From NCBI GenBank assembly GCA_947494675.1, contig CANLVP010000001.1, forward strand, positions 1,178,001-1,242,000: DNA of 64,000 nucleotides, read 5' to 3'. This DNA is from an uncultured Paracoccaceae bacterium. Lineage in GTDB: Bacteria > Pseudomonadota > Alphaproteobacteria > Rhodobacterales > Rhodobacteraceae. Both the position numbers and the translations under genes were made by a program. The notes beneath the pieces are model-generated. The model did no database searches. It saw only the letters and a program-made list of their open reading frames with translations, and was not told the origin of the DNA. Below, in pieces: positions 1 through 7,528 of this stretch (positions are counted from its first letter, which is position 1; the number at the start of each line of letters is the position of its first letter).

Positions 1-1
1 G

Positions 2-1333
2 CGCCAAACGAACCTCGCTTTGGAAAGGGCCGCGACGCACGATGCGATGTTGCAATTGCCCAACCGGCTTGCGTTTGTAGACAAGGTTGCCGCGGCACTG
101 ACGCAAGATCCATCCGCATTCGGTGTCATGCACATCGATATCGACCGTTTCCGCGCGATCAACGATGCCGCCGGGGAACAGGCTGGCGATGATGTATTGA
201 TCATGGTGCGCGATGTCCTGCTTGAATTGATCGGCCCCCATGATGTTCTCGCACGGACAGGCGGCGACGAATTCATGCTACTCACGTTTCATGACGTGGA
301 AACCCTGGCCATTCAGATTGGTGAACAGTTTTCGCACCCCGTTTCTTTGAACGGGCGGCGGTTGGACATCAGCCTCACGATTGGTATCGCTGACAACCCA
401 TCTGACCAAAAAGATCCGCTTGGCATCATTTCGAATGCAGAGCTCGCGCTCAAAGCTGCAAAGGCCTTGGGCCGTGGACAAGTGGTGACTTATTCAGAAC
501 AGCTGCGGGCGGAGCGTCTTAAGCGCGATCGTCTTGCCGCAGAACTGCCAGAGGCGCTGCGCAATGGTGAAATCAGGCCGTTCTTTCAGCCTCAGGTCAA
601 TCTGGCGGACAATTCGCTCGCCGGGGTTGAGGTTTTGGCAAGATGGCAGCACCCGACCCTTGGTATTGTGCCGCCAGACGTCTTTCTCCCGCTCGCCAAT
701 GCCGAAGGCTTGTCACGCAAGCTCGATCAGGTTGTCTGGTCACAAGCCATGCGGCAATTCCAGATTTGGGCCGAGGCAGGTTTGGACGTGCCACGTATTT
801 CCCTTAATGCCGCACCTGATACCATTGCTGATGCGCGTATTGTTCCCAACCTCCTGATTGATATGGCCACCTACGGGCTGAAGGCCGAAAACCTTGCAAT
901 CGAAGTGCTTGAGACGACCTTTATCGGCAGCATTTACGACGCGGCTGCGATCAATATTGACCGATTGATCGGCGCAGGCGTGACTGTTGAACTTGACGAT
1001 TTTGGCACAGGATACGCATCACTTTCAAAGCTCATTCAGCTCAGCCTTTCAGGGATCAAGCTGGACCAATCGCTCATTCACCCGCTACCTGCCCCCAATG
1101 CAGAAAGCATCGTGCGGGCTATGCTGGCCATCGCGAGCGAAATGGCCATCCATGTCGTCGCCGAAGGTGTCGAAACCGATGCGCAAGCCGCCTACCTCAA
1201 GAATGTGGGCTGCGACATCGGGCAAGGCTATGGCATCGGGCGACCCATGCCAGCAGAGCATTTTCACGAATGGATGACCGCTAATCCAGCACACTCAGGC
1301 GAGAATACGTCGCAAGGTACGCTCCGGGCTTGA
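2..1333 (+). CDS. GGDEF-EAL cyclic-di-GMP signalling protein, 5' end cut by the window
   Basis: The reading frame is open to the window edge, so the N-terminus (probably a sensor or membrane part) is missing. A TTG at 20 is in frame but unlikely to be the true start, because the residues before it fit the usual linker into a GGDEF domain. The diguanylate cyclase motif GGDEF is intact (nt 260-274); the inhibitory RxxD site that should precede it reads GPHD, so product inhibition is probably absent. The phosphodiesterase domain has EVL in place of EAL but keeps the other expected catalytic residues: SLN, the Glu of IEVLE, LDDFGTG, IKLD, AEGVET and GQGYG. It could both make and degrade c-di-GMP; the direction cannot be told from sequence. 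A 52-bp gap separates it from the RNase D gene. Confidence 0.93.
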   Translation, partial: RQTNLALERAATHDAMLQLPNRLAFVDKVAAALTQDPSAFGVMHIDIDRFRAINDAAGEQAGDDVLIMVRDVLLELIGPHDVLARTGGDEFMLLTFHDVETLAIQIGEQFSHPVSLNGRRLDISLTIGIADNPSDQKDPLGIISNAELALKAAKALGRGQVVTYSEQLRAERLKRDRLAAELPEALRNGEIRPFFQPQVNLADNSLAGVEVLARWQHPTLGIVPPDVFLPLANAEGLSRKLDQVVWSQAMRQFQIWAEAGLDVPRISLNAAPDTIADARIVPNLLIDMATYGLKAENLAIEVLETTFIGSIYDAAAINIDRLIGAGVTVELDDFGTGYASLSKLIQLSLSGIKLDQSLIHPLPAPNAESIVRAMLAIASEMAIHVVAEGVETDAQAAYLKNVGCDIGQGYGIGRPMPAEHFHEWMTANPAHSGENTSQGTLRA

Positions 1334-1385
1334 GAACGATGGCGGCAAACCGTATCTGAGGCTTAACAAACGGATCGGATCATCA

Positions 1386-1997
1386 ATGGCCAATTACCTC
1401 TATCAAAACGACCTGCCCGATGGGCTTGATCTTGGTCCTATTGTCGCCATCGACTGCGAGACCATGGGGCTTAACCCGCATCGCGACCGGTTGTGCCTGA
1501 TCCAGATGTCGGGTGGCGACGGAAATTGCCATCTTGTGCAAGTTGCCAAAGGCCAGACCGCCGCGCCAAATCTATGCGCGATGCTGGAAAACCCTGAGGT
1601 GCTCAAGCTTTTCCATTTTGGCCGTTTCGATATCGCGGCGCTGATGCATGCCTTTGGCGCAACAACGGCCCCCGTTTACTGCACCAAGATCGCGTCAAAA
1701 ATGGCCCGCACATTTACGGATCGCCACGGTCTAAAGAACCTTCTGCAAGAACTTGTTGGCGTCGATATTTCGAAGCACCAGCAGCAAAGCGATTGGGGTG
1801 CCACGTCACTGACCGACGCGCAGTTAGACTACGCCGCGTCCGATGTTTTGTACCTGCACAAGCTGCGCGACGTCTTGAACGACATGTTGGCGCGTGAGGG
1901 CCGGACCGAGATGGCGCAATCCTGTTTCGATTTCCTGCCGACCCGCGCGCAACTTGATCTGGCCGGTTGGCCCGAAATCGATATCTTTTCGCACTGA
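1386..1997 (+). CDS. rnd: Ribonuclease D-like 3'-5' exonuclease
   Basis: This 203-residue protein is a single DEDDy exonuclease domain. Exo I is IDCETMGL (D23, E25), exo II includes the Asp of HFGRFDIAAL, and exo III is DYAASDVLYL with Tyr three residues before the last Asp. The family removes 3' nucleotides from structured RNA such as tRNA precursors. It is much shorter than E. coli RNase D (about 375 residues) because both C-terminal HRDC domains are absent, which is usual for this short alphaproteobacterial group. The stop codon lies one base before the kdsD start, so the genes are probably co-transcribed. Confidence 0.9.
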   Translation: MANYLYQNDLPDGLDLGPIVAIDCETMGLNPHRDRLCLIQMSGGDGNCHLVQVAKGQTAAPNLCAMLENPEVLKLFHFGRFDIAALMHAFGATTAPVYCTKIASKMARTFTDRHGLKNLLQELVGVDISKHQQQSDWGATSLTDAQLDYAASDVLYLHKLRDVLNDMLAREGRTEMAQSCFDFLPTRAQLDLAGWPEIDIFSH

Positions 1998-1998
1998 T

Positions 1999-2958
1999 AT
2001 GTCTGAAAAGCGCGACTACCTCTCAACTGCCCGCCGCGTCATCGCAGACGAAGCTGCGGGGCTTGCCGCGCTCGCAGACCAACTGGGGGCCGGTTTTGAG
2101 CAGGCTGTCGATCTGATCCTACGGGCCAAGGGCCGGATCATCGTGTCAGGCATCGGAAAATCCGGCCACATCGCGCGCAAGATCGCAGCGACGCTCGCGT
2201 CAACGGGAACACCCGCACAGTTTGTCCACCCCGCCGAAGCAAGCCATGGCGACCTTGGCATGGTCACAAGTCATGACATTGTGCTGGCCCTGTCTAACTC
2301 TGGCGAGGCACCGGAACTCGCCAACCTTGTGGCCTATACCCGGCGTTTTCAGATCCCCTTGATCGCGATCTCCAGTCGTGACGAAAGCACCCTCGCACGG
2401 CAAGCCGACATTCGGATCAATATCCCGCAACTGGGTGAGGCCTGTGGCTTCGGTGTCGTGCCCACGACTTCGACCACAATGTCGCTTGCTGTCGGCGACG
2501 CGCTGGCCATCACCTTGATGCAATCGCGCAGCTTTACCCCCGCAGATTTTCACGCCTTTCACCCAGGTGGCAAACTTGGTGCGCGGCTCGCGAAAGTGTC
2601 AGATCTGATGCACACGGGCGAAGCCATTCCAGTGGTCCAAGCCGATACCGCGATGAGCGATACGCTTTTGGCGATCAGTCAAAAGGGCTTTGGCGTTGTC
2701 GCGGTCGCCACCGCGGACGGAACACTGTCTGGGGTCATCACCGATGGTGACCTGCGCCGACATATGGACGGACTCATGACTAAGACCGCGGGTCAGGTGA
2801 TGACAAAAGACCCGACAACAATTGCCCCGGCCGCCCTTGCCGAAGAAGCGGTGGCGCAGATGTCTGGCAAGATTACCTGCCTGTTTGCGGTAGATGCCGA
2901 CAACAAGATCGCAGGCGTTTTGCATATCCATGATTGTTTGCGAGCCGGGGTGATCTAG
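1999..2958 (+). CDS. kdsD: D-arabinose-5-phosphate isomerase (KdsD/KpsF family)
   Basis: It interconverts D-ribulose 5-phosphate and D-arabinose 5-phosphate, the first committed step toward Kdo, the inner-core sugar of LPS and linker sugar of some capsules. The 319 residues hold an N-terminal SIS sugar-isomerase domain (motif GIGKSGHIARK, then HPAEASHGDLGM) followed by two CBS domains in the C-terminal third. The ATG at 1999 is chosen because it lies one base past the rnd stop; the frame extends further upstream only inside rnd. It is followed directly by lptC-lptA-lptB, the classical Kdo/LPS-transport order. KdsC is not present beside it. The KpsF paralogue of capsule clusters is the alternative name; the lpt context favours KdsD. 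Confidence 0.93.
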   Translation: MSEKRDYLSTARRVIADEAAGLAALADQLGAGFEQAVDLILRAKGRIIVSGIGKSGHIARKIAATLASTGTPAQFVHPAEASHGDLGMVTSHDIVLALSNSGEAPELANLVAYTRRFQIPLIAISSRDESTLARQADIRINIPQLGEACGFGVVPTTSTTMSLAVGDALAITLMQSRSFTPADFHAFHPGGKLGARLAKVSDLMHTGEAIPVVQADTAMSDTLLAISQKGFGVVAVATADGTLSGVITDGDLRRHMDGLMTKTAGQVMTKDPTTIAPAALAEEAVAQMSGKITCLFAVDADNKIAGVLHIHDCLRAGVI

Positions 2959-2962
2959 GACC

Positions 2963-3565
2963 ATGGCACCCGACAGCAACTTTCACAGCAGGCTGGTCGG
3001 TTGGTTCAAGATCCTCTTACCGCTCGCGGCCCTCGCGCTCCTCTCCACGCTTTTTCTATTCGCCCGCTCCCCCGCCGAAGAACCGGCCATTTCCTTCGCG
3101 GAACTGGACAAACTGGCGCAAGAGCAGCGCATCACCGCCCCAAGGTTCAGCGGCGTTTCAGACGATGGTGCCGTCATCGCAATCACAGCGGCCACGGCAA
3201 AACCTGAACCGAACGAGAGCTTAACGATCACCGGGCCGACCCTGTCTCTGGCCGCGCCGGATGGCACGCAACTGACGGTGAAGGCCGGATTTGGAACGAT
3301 CAATACGGCAAACCAAACCGCCGAGCTGGGTGGTTTGGCACGGTTAGAGACTTCTTCGGGATATGTGATGGAGACCGAAGGTCTGACCGCCGATCTGACA
3401 ACGGGCGAAATAACCTCAACCGGCCCCCTTGAAATTCAGGCCCCCTATGGTGACGTCAAAGCAGGCAAAGTGACGATCCTTGCCGCATCGGACGGAACCG
3501 GCCAGCGGATGGATTTCACCGGCGGCGTGAAACTGCTATATGATCCGACGAGCCGAAGTGAGTAG
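2963..3565 (+). CDS. lptC: LPS export ABC transporter periplasmic protein LptC
   Basis: This bitopic protein of 200 residues has an uncleaved N-terminal membrane helix (about residues 15-35) followed by a beta-rich periplasmic domain. LptC receives LPS from the LptB2FG transporter and passes it to LptA. Identification rests on size, the single anchor, the repeated short beta-strand pattern (TITGPTLSLAAPDGTQL, then LARLETSSGYVMETEGLTAD) and its position between kdsD and lptA. Sequence conservation in this family is low, so context carries much of the weight. The start lies four bases after the kdsD stop. Confidence 0.88.
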   Translation: MAPDSNFHSRLVGWFKILLPLAALALLSTLFLFARSPAEEPAISFAELDKLAQEQRITAPRFSGVSDDGAVIAITAATAKPEPNESLTITGPTLSLAAPDGTQLTVKAGFGTINTANQTAELGGLARLETSSGYVMETEGLTADLTTGEITSTGPLEIQAPYGDVKAGKVTILAASDGTGQRMDFTGGVKLLYDPTSRSE

Positions 3566-3574
3566 GACAAGACG

Positions 3575-4054
3575 ATGAACCGTTTGATTGCCATCTGTTT
3601 GGCGCTGACACTGGCCACGCCGGCTTTGGCACAAACCAATATCAATCTTGGCGGCATTTCAGCCGACCCAACCGCGCCGGTTGAAGTCAGCGCAGACAGC
3701 CTTTCTGTCGATCAAGACAGCGGAACAGCGGTTTTTGATGGCAATGTCCTGATTGGGCAAGGTGATTTGCGGCTGTCCGCGGGTCGTGTCGAAGTGATCT
3801 ATTCAGATGCCACAGGCGATATTGCCCGGTTGAAAGCCGCTGGCGGCGTCACCTTTGTCACCGCGACCGAAGCAGCAGAGGCGCAAGCGGCAGACTACGA
3901 CTTGACCGCAGGAACCCTCGTTCTAAGCGGTGAGGTTCTGCTGACCCAAGGTGCAAGCGCGCTGTCCGCGGACGAAATGCGGATCAACCTGACCACAGGA
4001 AACGCCCAAATGACCGGGCGCGTGACGACTGTCTTTCAACAAGGGGGCAACTGA
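3575..4054 (+). CDS. lptA: LPS transport periplasmic protein LptA
   Basis: A 159-residue exported protein with a clear cleavable signal peptide ending ATPALA-QT (about residue 20). The mature part is an OstA/LptA-type beta-jellyroll: phrases such as VEVSADSLSVDQDSGTAVFDG and a later repeat of the same strand pattern are typical. LptA oligomers form the periplasmic bridge that carries LPS from LptC to LptD in the outer membrane. Its stop overlaps the lptB start by one base (TGATG), indicating translational coupling. LptD, LptE, LptF and LptG are not in the window. Confidence 0.9.
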   Translation: MNRLIAICLALTLATPALAQTNINLGGISADPTAPVEVSADSLSVDQDSGTAVFDGNVLIGQGDLRLSAGRVEVIYSDATGDIARLKAAGGVTFVTATEAAEAQAADYDLTAGTLVLSGEVLLTQGASALSADEMRINLTTGNAQMTGRVTTVFQQGGN

Positions 4055-4809
4055 TGGCCCCGGCGCTGACAGTTCAGGATGGTGATGCGGGCCTCAGCGT
4101 TGTGAACCTGCGCAAAAGCTATCGCAAACGCCCGGTGATCCGCGACGTCAGCATGACGCTTGGCAAAGGTGAGGCTGTCGCCCTTTTGGGTCCGAACGGC
4201 AGTGGCAAGACCACCTGTTTCTACCTCGTCGCCGGGCTGATTAACCCCGAAGGCGGCCGTGTTGTCGTGGACGGTAGCGACGTGACGACTTTGCCGATGT
4301 ATCGGCGCGCAAAACTTGGGATTGGTTATCTGCCGCAAGAAATGTCGATCTTCCGCGGGATGAGCGTTGAGGACAACATCAAGGCGATCCTCGAAATCAG
4401 CGTCGGGGATCGCCACAAACGCCGCGAAAGGCTCGAAGAGTTGTTGTCGGAATTTTCGATCGAACACCTGCGCCGTGCCCCCGCGATTGCGCTCTCAGGC
4501 GGGGAGCGTCGCCGGGCAGAGATCGCGCGCTGCCTTGCCGCTGGTCCAAAATATGTGCTCTTGGATGAACCATTTGCCGGTGTTGACCCGATTGCAGTTG
4601 ATGAAATTCGGCATCTCGTTGCCGACCTTAAGAACCGTGGGATCGGCGTGCTGATCACCGATCACAACGTGCGCGAAACACTGCAAATCGTGGATCGTGC
4701 GTATATTCTGCATGACGGCAAGATCTTGATGAGCGGAACGACGGATGAAGTCGTGCAGGACGAAAACGTGCGGCGCGTCTACCTTGGTAAGGGCTTTCGC
4801 GTTAACTAA
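4054..4809 (+). CDS. lptB: LPS export ABC transporter ATPase LptB
   Basis: The 251-residue cytoplasmic ATPase powers extraction of LPS from the inner membrane with LptF and LptG. It has Walker A GPNGSGKT (about residues 46-53), the Q-loop in GYLPQE, the signature LSGGERRR, Walker B VLLDEPFAGVDP and the H-loop in ITDHNVRET. The phrases FRGMSVEDNI and GVDPIAV are characteristic of LptB as opposed to branched-chain amino acid LivF/LivG ATPases. It ends the kdsD-lptCAB run; in many proteobacteria rpoN follows, but here a 224-bp gap leads to hpf. Confidence 0.96.
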   Translation: MAPALTVQDGDAGLSVVNLRKSYRKRPVIRDVSMTLGKGEAVALLGPNGSGKTTCFYLVAGLINPEGGRVVVDGSDVTTLPMYRRAKLGIGYLPQEMSIFRGMSVEDNIKAILEISVGDRHKRRERLEELLSEFSIEHLRRAPAIALSGGERRRAEIARCLAAGPKYVLLDEPFAGVDPIAVDEIRHLVADLKNRGIGVLITDHNVRETLQIVDRAYILHDGKILMSGTTDEVVQDENVRRVYLGKGFRVN

Positions 4810-4898
4810 ATAGCCCGCGAATCCGGACAAGAACCCATTGACTCCAAGGGCTGTTTTCGCGCTCAATATAAGTGATGAAAGCCTTGGTTCAGAAACTT

Positions 4899-4929
4899 GT
4901 TCGCTTTCAGGCCTTGCGGCCTGACGAAC
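4899..4929. repeat. Imperfect hairpin in the lptB-hpf gap
   Basis: Inner arms CAGGCC (4908-4913) and GGCCTG (4918-4923) close a four-base loop, and outer arms GTTCG (4899-4903) and CGAAC (4925-4929) extend it across a small internal loop. It lies about 105 bases before the hpf start. It has no T-run, so it does not look like an intrinsic terminator; it may be a leader RNA structure or a protein site. The rest of the 224-bp gap shows nothing I can assign. Confidence 0.35.
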
Positions 4930-5033
4930 AGCGCAAACCAAATTCTGGCTTTCCTCATCACTCCCCCTAGCGCGCGAAGAACCTGCTTTGGCAGGGCAAT
5001 CGATGCGCGACCACGTCACGAAAAGGAGACACG

Positions 5034-5609
5034 ATGCGGTATCAGATCAGCGGCAAACAAATCGACATTGGTGAAGCGCTACAAACTCATGTGCAGTCTG
5101 AACTTGATGAAATGCTGTCGAAGTATGCGGGCCGTCCGACCGAAGCCACCGTCGTCTTTTCCAAGTCTGGCCACGAATACGTCTGCGAAACCGTTGTACA
5201 CCTTTCTACTGGTTTGACCGCGCAAGCCCGCGCGCATGAGACCGAAATCTATGCTGCTTTTGATGGCAGCAATGAGAAAATGGACAAACAACTTCGGCGC
5301 TATAAACGCCGTCTAAAGGACCACCATCGCGAGCGTTCACAACCGGTTGAACTTTCCGATGCCGACTCTTATATCCTCGCATCAACGGATGAGTCGGAAG
5401 AGGCCGAGAAGACAGAAGCAACGCCAATCATCGTAGCAGAGATGGAAACCAAGATTCCATCAATCTCTGTTGGCGAGGCGGTCATGCAAATGGAAATTTC
5501 GGACACCCAGGTGGTTGTCTTCCGAAACGAAAAGCACAACGGAATCAACGTAGTATACAAGCGGGACGATGGAAACATTGGTTGGATTGACCCGCGCGCG
5601 ACTGGCTAG
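5034..5609 (+). CDS. hpf: Ribosome hibernation promoting factor, long form
   Basis: The 191-residue protein has the N-terminal HPF/YfiA domain (starting MRYQISGKQIDIGEAL, with basic patch KQLRRYKRRLKDH near residues 85-97) that occupies the 30S decoding centre, a variable linker, and the C-terminal dimerisation tail (about 130-190, ending WIDPRATG) found only in long-form HPF. Long HPF dimerises 70S ribosomes into inactive 100S particles in stationary phase or starvation. The start has an excellent ribosome binding site, AAAAGGAG seven bases upstream. ptsN follows after 27 bases, the usual hpf-ptsN pair. Confidence 0.95.
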   Translation: MRYQISGKQIDIGEALQTHVQSELDEMLSKYAGRPTEATVVFSKSGHEYVCETVVHLSTGLTAQARAHETEIYAAFDGSNEKMDKQLRRYKRRLKDHHRERSQPVELSDADSYILASTDESEEAEKTEATPIIVAEMETKIPSISVGEAVMQMEISDTQVVVFRNEKHNGINVVYKRDDGNIGWIDPRATG

Positions 5610-5636
5610 ACCGGGCGCTTAGTAGAGGAAACAGAC

Positions 5637-6101
5637 ATGCTGGTGGCAGATGTTCTTAAGCCCGACGCCGTCAAAGTGATCAGCAGCTGCACTAGCAAAA
5701 AGCGGCTGTTTCACGACCTTGGTTCCCTTGCAGAAGGGTGCCATGGTCTGGAGTCGGCAGATGTGATCGATGCGCTGATCGAGCGTGAGGGCCTTGGTCC
5801 AACGGGTGTTGGCCACGGTATCGCGCTGCCACACGCACGCCTGCCCAATGTCGATGGCGTCCTTGGTCTGTTTCTGCGCCTTGAAAAGCCAATCGACTAC
5901 GAAGCTGTGGACCGTCAGCCCGTGGATTTGGTGTTTTGCCTGCTTGCACCCGAAGAGGCAGGTGTCGAACACCTCAAGGCGCTGGCACTTGTGTCGCGCA
6001 CGATGCGCAGCGAAGAGGTTTGCGTAAAGCTGCGCGCGAACACCGACCCTGCGACCTTGTTCGCGCTTTTGACCGAAACGACCGCCAGTCAGGCCGCGTA
6101 G
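5637..6101 (+). CDS. ptsN: Nitrogen regulatory EIIA protein (PtsN)
   Basis: PtsN is the terminal phosphoacceptor of the nitrogen-related phosphotransferase relay (PtsP-NPr-PtsN) and a regulator of potassium, nitrogen and envelope functions. The 154 residues form one PTS EIIA type-2 domain; the phosphorylated histidine is H66 within GHGIALPHARL, and the phrase VDLVFCLLAPEEAGVEHLKAL is typical of the family. It ends in a 13-base tail-to-tail overlap with the sulfotransferase gene on the other strand. Confidence 0.95.
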   Translation: MLVADVLKPDAVKVISSCTSKKRLFHDLGSLAEGCHGLESADVIDALIEREGLGPTGVGHGIALPHARLPNVDGVLGLFLRLEKPIDYEAVDRQPVDLVFCLLAPEEAGVEHLKALALVSRTMRSEEVCVKLRANTDPATLFALLTETTASQAA

Positions 6102-7525
6102 TCGTCAAACCCAAACATTTGATAGTCGCGGGCAAAGGCCTGCCGCGTCGCGGATTCGACCTCTGCGTCGTAGATCACTGCGAGGCGGTCGGCCAATGGA
6201 TCAGTAACGTCTGGCACGACGGGCATCTTTGCGCGGCCGAGTTGACCGGCGAGACCCGCTAGATCAGACCGCAAACGATCTTCGCGCAAGATCATGTCTG
6301 GTGGTCCAAATTCCACCATGCTTTGCAACACAGAGAGTTGCGTGGACCACGACGGATCAACCCGCGTGGCCGTCTGCGCCGACAGGTTGCTGCGCAGGAA
6401 CTTCAGAAACGTCAAAAAGGCGCGACGATGCGCGTCCATGTCGTACTCAGGATCCGTCGCCGGGTCAGGCGTATGATCCGGAATCTCCAGCTTGTGAACC
6501 TTGCGCAGTGTGCCGCGTATTTCAGCAAAGCTGCCCGGTCCGGTCGCAAGAATTTTGTCGCAAAACGCTGTGTGGGCCCAAGCCACGGGATGGCGCAACA
6601 CGGTAAAGCTGCGGTGACCTGAACGGTCATTCATCCAATCACGCAGCGTCTTTTGCCCGAAGTTACGTTGAAGATCGTCGGGCGTCACACCGTCAAGCGC
6701 GGCCATCCAGCTTTCGATCACTGGAACGGGGCCGGACTTCAACGGAAGATATAACAGCGAGGATTTTGCCGCGGCAACATAGGTCGGCACCAATGGGCCA
6801 CGGCGCGGCTCAAAATTCGGGGTCCGGTTCAGGTTGAACCGGTCCATCCGCGCGAGCGTTTGTTCCATCTGCTCAAAATTGGCAACCTTGGACGACATCG
6901 GTGCAGGGTTCTGCTTTTTGAGCTTACGATCAAGGTTCGCAATCCGCCCCTCAGCCCCGAGGAACATGGCGAGGCCGTTCATCACATCGACGTCCTGCAA
7001 ATCCTCGTAGGCCACATAAAAGGCGGTTTGCCCGGTCCGTTGCAGCGTGTTCAAAAGCTTGACCTGAAACGCCTGAAGGTCGGCCATATGCGCCTCAAAC
7101 TCATCCCCGTCAAAGGTGACAGCCTGTGTCTTGGCGTGGGTCGCGTTGGTCAGTTTCCATTGCCCGGTGGCGCTCGCGATTTTCCAGCTGACAAAACTAT
7201 CGACCGGATTGCGGGTCAGGATAATCTTGGCACAACGCGGGTCGGTCAAACATCCATCCAACACGCGCGGGTCATGATCGTTAAAGAACCGAAAGCCCGC
7301 CAAACCGGGGGCCGCCTTGACCGCATCGATCAAGGATTGTGGGTCCGCTTCGCGCTGCGCTTGTGTCACACCAAGCACATCGTCCTTGTCGGGATAGCCA
7401 ACAAAATGAGGGTTAAACGCCTCTCCATGGCAGCTAAGATCAGCGAACGCGTTGATGTTCGCCTCAAGGAAATTCGATCCTGTTCGCATTTCGGCGAACA
7501 CCACAAAGTAATCAAATCGCGCCAC
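6089..7525 (-). CDS. Two-domain NodH-like sulfotransferase
   Basis: The 478-residue protein appears to hold two sulfotransferase units. The N-terminal one opens with a PAPS 5'-phosphosulfate loop (FAEMRTGSNFLE, residues 10-21) followed by the 3'-phosphate motif region KIILTRNPVDSFVSWK, as in NodH/Stf0-type enzymes. The second (from about residue 240) has the core phrases SSLLYLPLKSGP and FTVLRHPVAWAHTAFCDKI, resembling carbohydrate (family 2) sulfotransferases. It would transfer sulfate from PAPS to a sugar; the acceptor is unknown. Start is GTG at 7525, three bases after the upstream GT14 stop, chosen because RFDYFVVFAEMRTGSN is how this group normally begins. It is the last gene of the glycosyltransferase run. 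Confidence 0.82.
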   Translation of the reverse strand: MARFDYFVVFAEMRTGSNFLEANINAFADLSCHGEAFNPHFVGYPDKDDVLGVTQAQREADPQSLIDAVKAAPGLAGFRFFNDHDPRVLDGCLTDPRCAKIILTRNPVDSFVSWKIASATGQWKLTNATHAKTQAVTFDGDEFEAHMADLQAFQVKLLNTLQRTGQTAFYVAYEDLQDVDVMNGLAMFLGAEGRIANLDRKLKKQNPAPMSSKVANFEQMEQTLARMDRFNLNRTPNFEPRRGPLVPTYVAAAKSSLLYLPLKSGPVPVIESWMAALDGVTPDDLQRNFGQKTLRDWMNDRSGHRSFTVLRHPVAWAHTAFCDKILATGPGSFAEIRGTLRKVHKLEIPDHTPDPATDPEYDMDAHRRAFLTFLKFLRSNLSAQTATRVDPSWSTQLSVLQSMVEFGPPDMILREDRLRSDLAGLAGQLGRAKMPVVPDVTDPLADRLAVIYDAEVESATRQAFARDYQMFGFDDYAA

Positions 7526-7528
7526 GTC

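Noticed and set aside
4495-5019. A long minus-strand frame of about 175 codons over the lptB 3' end and the gap
   Set aside because: It is antisense to the well-supported lptB and shows no domain or composition of a real protein; it is a shadow of high-GC coding DNA.
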